DNA from: Acidobacteriota bacterium
Lineage (GTDB): Bacteria; Acidobacteriota; Holophagae; Thermotomaculales; Thermotomaculaceae
NCBI GenBank assembly: GCA_003650445.1
Contig: QMQE01000043.1
Span: 1-15,929, forward strand
Direction: 5' to 3'
Length of the DNA stretch: 15,929 nt
A program made the position numbers and the translations under genes. Below, one piece after another: positions 15,251 through 15,929 of this stretch. The notes beneath the pieces were generated by a model that was not told the origin of the DNA, ran no database searches, and worked only from the letters and a program-made list of their open reading frames with translations. Positions within the stretch are counted from its first letter, which is position 1, and every line of letters begins with the position of its first letter.

Positions 15251-15363
15251 CTAACATCCAACATCTATCATCTAACATCCGGCGTAACGCGCCGCAGGGG
15301 TAGGGGTAAGAATAGTGAAAGTGCGAGTGCGCGAAAGAAGGGAATTGGTCATTCCTGTCTTTT
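15251..15363 (+). repeat. Intergenic modular repeat, copy C2
   Basis: An array of 7-bp units (ATCTAAC, ATCCAAC, ATCTATC, ATCTAAC; 15249-15276) runs into the hairpin CGGCGTAACGCGCCG (15280-15294; one T-G pair, loop AAC). A G-rich stretch and the second 64-bp direct repeat (15300-15363) complete it. Relative to the copy at 10018-10190 it has three more heptamers before the hairpin and lacks the GAACACW array after it. Confidence 0.92.
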
Positions 15364-15420
15364 CTTCGCTCAACCTTGCCTTCCACTTAACCTCAACCTT
15401 ATCTTAGCGTTGTGTCTTTG
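15364..15420. repeat. Degenerate low-complexity tract after copy C2
   Basis: This is a C/T-rich stretch with weak 6-bp periodicity around CTCAAC and CCTTGCC, then TTGTGTC and TTTGTGT (7-bp units) at about 15410-15423. It contains the stop codon and last codons of the minus-strand gene at the right edge. A similar AACCTGACCTTTGC...TTTGTGTC string ends the repeat region near 300-323. Confidence 0.5.
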
Positions 15421-15929
15421 TGTTAAGCATCGATTCCTCTTTCCCATGTGCGGTCCGCGACATGAAAGAGACAGTGTGAACCACTCGGTTCCGGCCGAAA
15501 ATGCGGCGAAGCTGAAGAAGGCAGGAGGGACAGGATGTAACAATGGTGAAGTTACCATCAATGCCGGGTTTTTTCCGTGAGAGTATTTTTCGTGAAATAA
15601 GGGGATGTTGAACAAAGTAGGTGCCCCCGCTGCCGCAACAGCGATTCTCATTTTCCCATTCGGAAAAGGAAATCACCTGCTTCAATGTGATTTTTTCCTC
15701 TGTCCCCGGACCGGTTTTCAGATGGCAGGGCTGGTGATAGAAGACAGGGTCATCCGAATCAACTTTCCCCACCTTTTCCGCCATTGTCATGCTCATCAAC
15801 TGAATTTTGTCACCGAAATGCTCCCTCAGGTACGCAAACCCGGATGAACAAGGCAGAAACACTGTCTCGAAAGGCTCAAACATCTCCGTAATGGCTTCCA
15901 GCCGATTCCTTGCGTCAGAAAGCTGGCCC
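15404..15929 (-). CDS. GlcF-like CCG-domain Fe-S oxidoreductase subunit, C-terminal part
   Basis: The gene runs off the right edge, and the frame is open to the last base, so the N-terminus is missing. About 175 codons are visible. They contain a CCG (cysteine-rich) domain: HQPCHLKTGPG (Cys codon 15725-15727), CCGSGGTY (15623-15640 for the first six residues) and CPSCLLQL (CPSC codons 15521-15532). A preceding LPCSSGFAYLREHFGD probably closes a first CCG domain. The wording CHL...CCGSGG.Y...CLLQL most resembles the glycolate oxidase Fe-S subunit GlcF. Related heterodisulfide-reductase or lactate-utilisation subunits cannot be excluded. Normally two N-terminal 4Fe-4S motifs would precede. The last eight or so residues (MLNTKTQR) are encoded by low-complexity repeat-like DNA. 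Confidence 0.82.
   Translation of the reverse strand, partial: GQLSDARNRLEAITEMFEPFETVFLPCSSGFAYLREHFGDKIQLMSMTMAEKVGKVDSDDPVFYHQPCHLKTGPGTEEKITLKQVISFSEWENENRCCGSGGTYFVQHPLISRKILSRKKPGIDGNFTIVTSCPSCLLQLRRIFGRNRVVHTVSFMSRTAHGKEESMLNTKTQR

Overview
The window comes from a diderm (Gram-negative type) bacterium of moderate G+C. The evidence is a LolA-type lipoprotein carrier, a DapF-family epimerase and the gene order tig-clpP-clpX-lon-engB-rho. No marker here fixes the phylum. The long tandem-repeat intergenic elements and the ECF sigma/anti-sigma/secretin-N-like cassette would suit one of the less-studied diderm phyla, but that is inference.

Layout. 1-300 is repetitive intergenic DNA. A near-consensus sigma70-type promoter (350-377) precedes tRNA-Leu(UAG) (413-498). 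Nine tightly packed plus-strand genes follow, with gaps of about 0-45 bp or overlaps: tig, clpP, clpX, lon, engB, rho, lolA, a divergent dapF, and a secreted Cys/His protein of unknown function. The first four make a proteostasis unit: a ribosome-bound chaperone, the ClpXP protease and Lon. EngB (ribosome assembly), Rho (transcription termination), LolA (outer-membrane lipoprotein transport) and the epimerase (peptidoglycan/lysine precursor chemistry) ride on the same likely transcript.

10002-10283 is a second repeat region. After it, five minus-strand genes read leftward from 13731: an Fe-S flavoprotein, a YhcC-type radical SAM protein that overlaps it, an ECF sigma factor, its membrane-anchored zinc-finger anti-sigma factor, and a secreted secretin-N-domain-like protein. 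13732-14092 is intergenic. A plus-strand gene for a secreted CAP/SCP-domain protein occupies 14093-15082. A third repeat region (about 15158-15420) follows, and then the C-terminal part of a GlcF-like CCG-domain Fe-S protein runs off the right edge on the minus strand.

The most unusual signal is a modular intergenic element. An array of 7-bp units, mostly of the form NNAACAY, abuts a GC-rich perfect or near-perfect hairpin with a 3-nt loop. A 6-bp-periodic purine-rich tract and an AGGGAAT/ATTCCCT inverted repeat then follow. Copies or relatives sit in every sizeable intergenic gap. Two nearly identical copies lie in opposite orientation on either side of the 4.9-kb block holding the sigma-factor operon and the CAP gene. 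In one case the element supplies a gene's stop codon.
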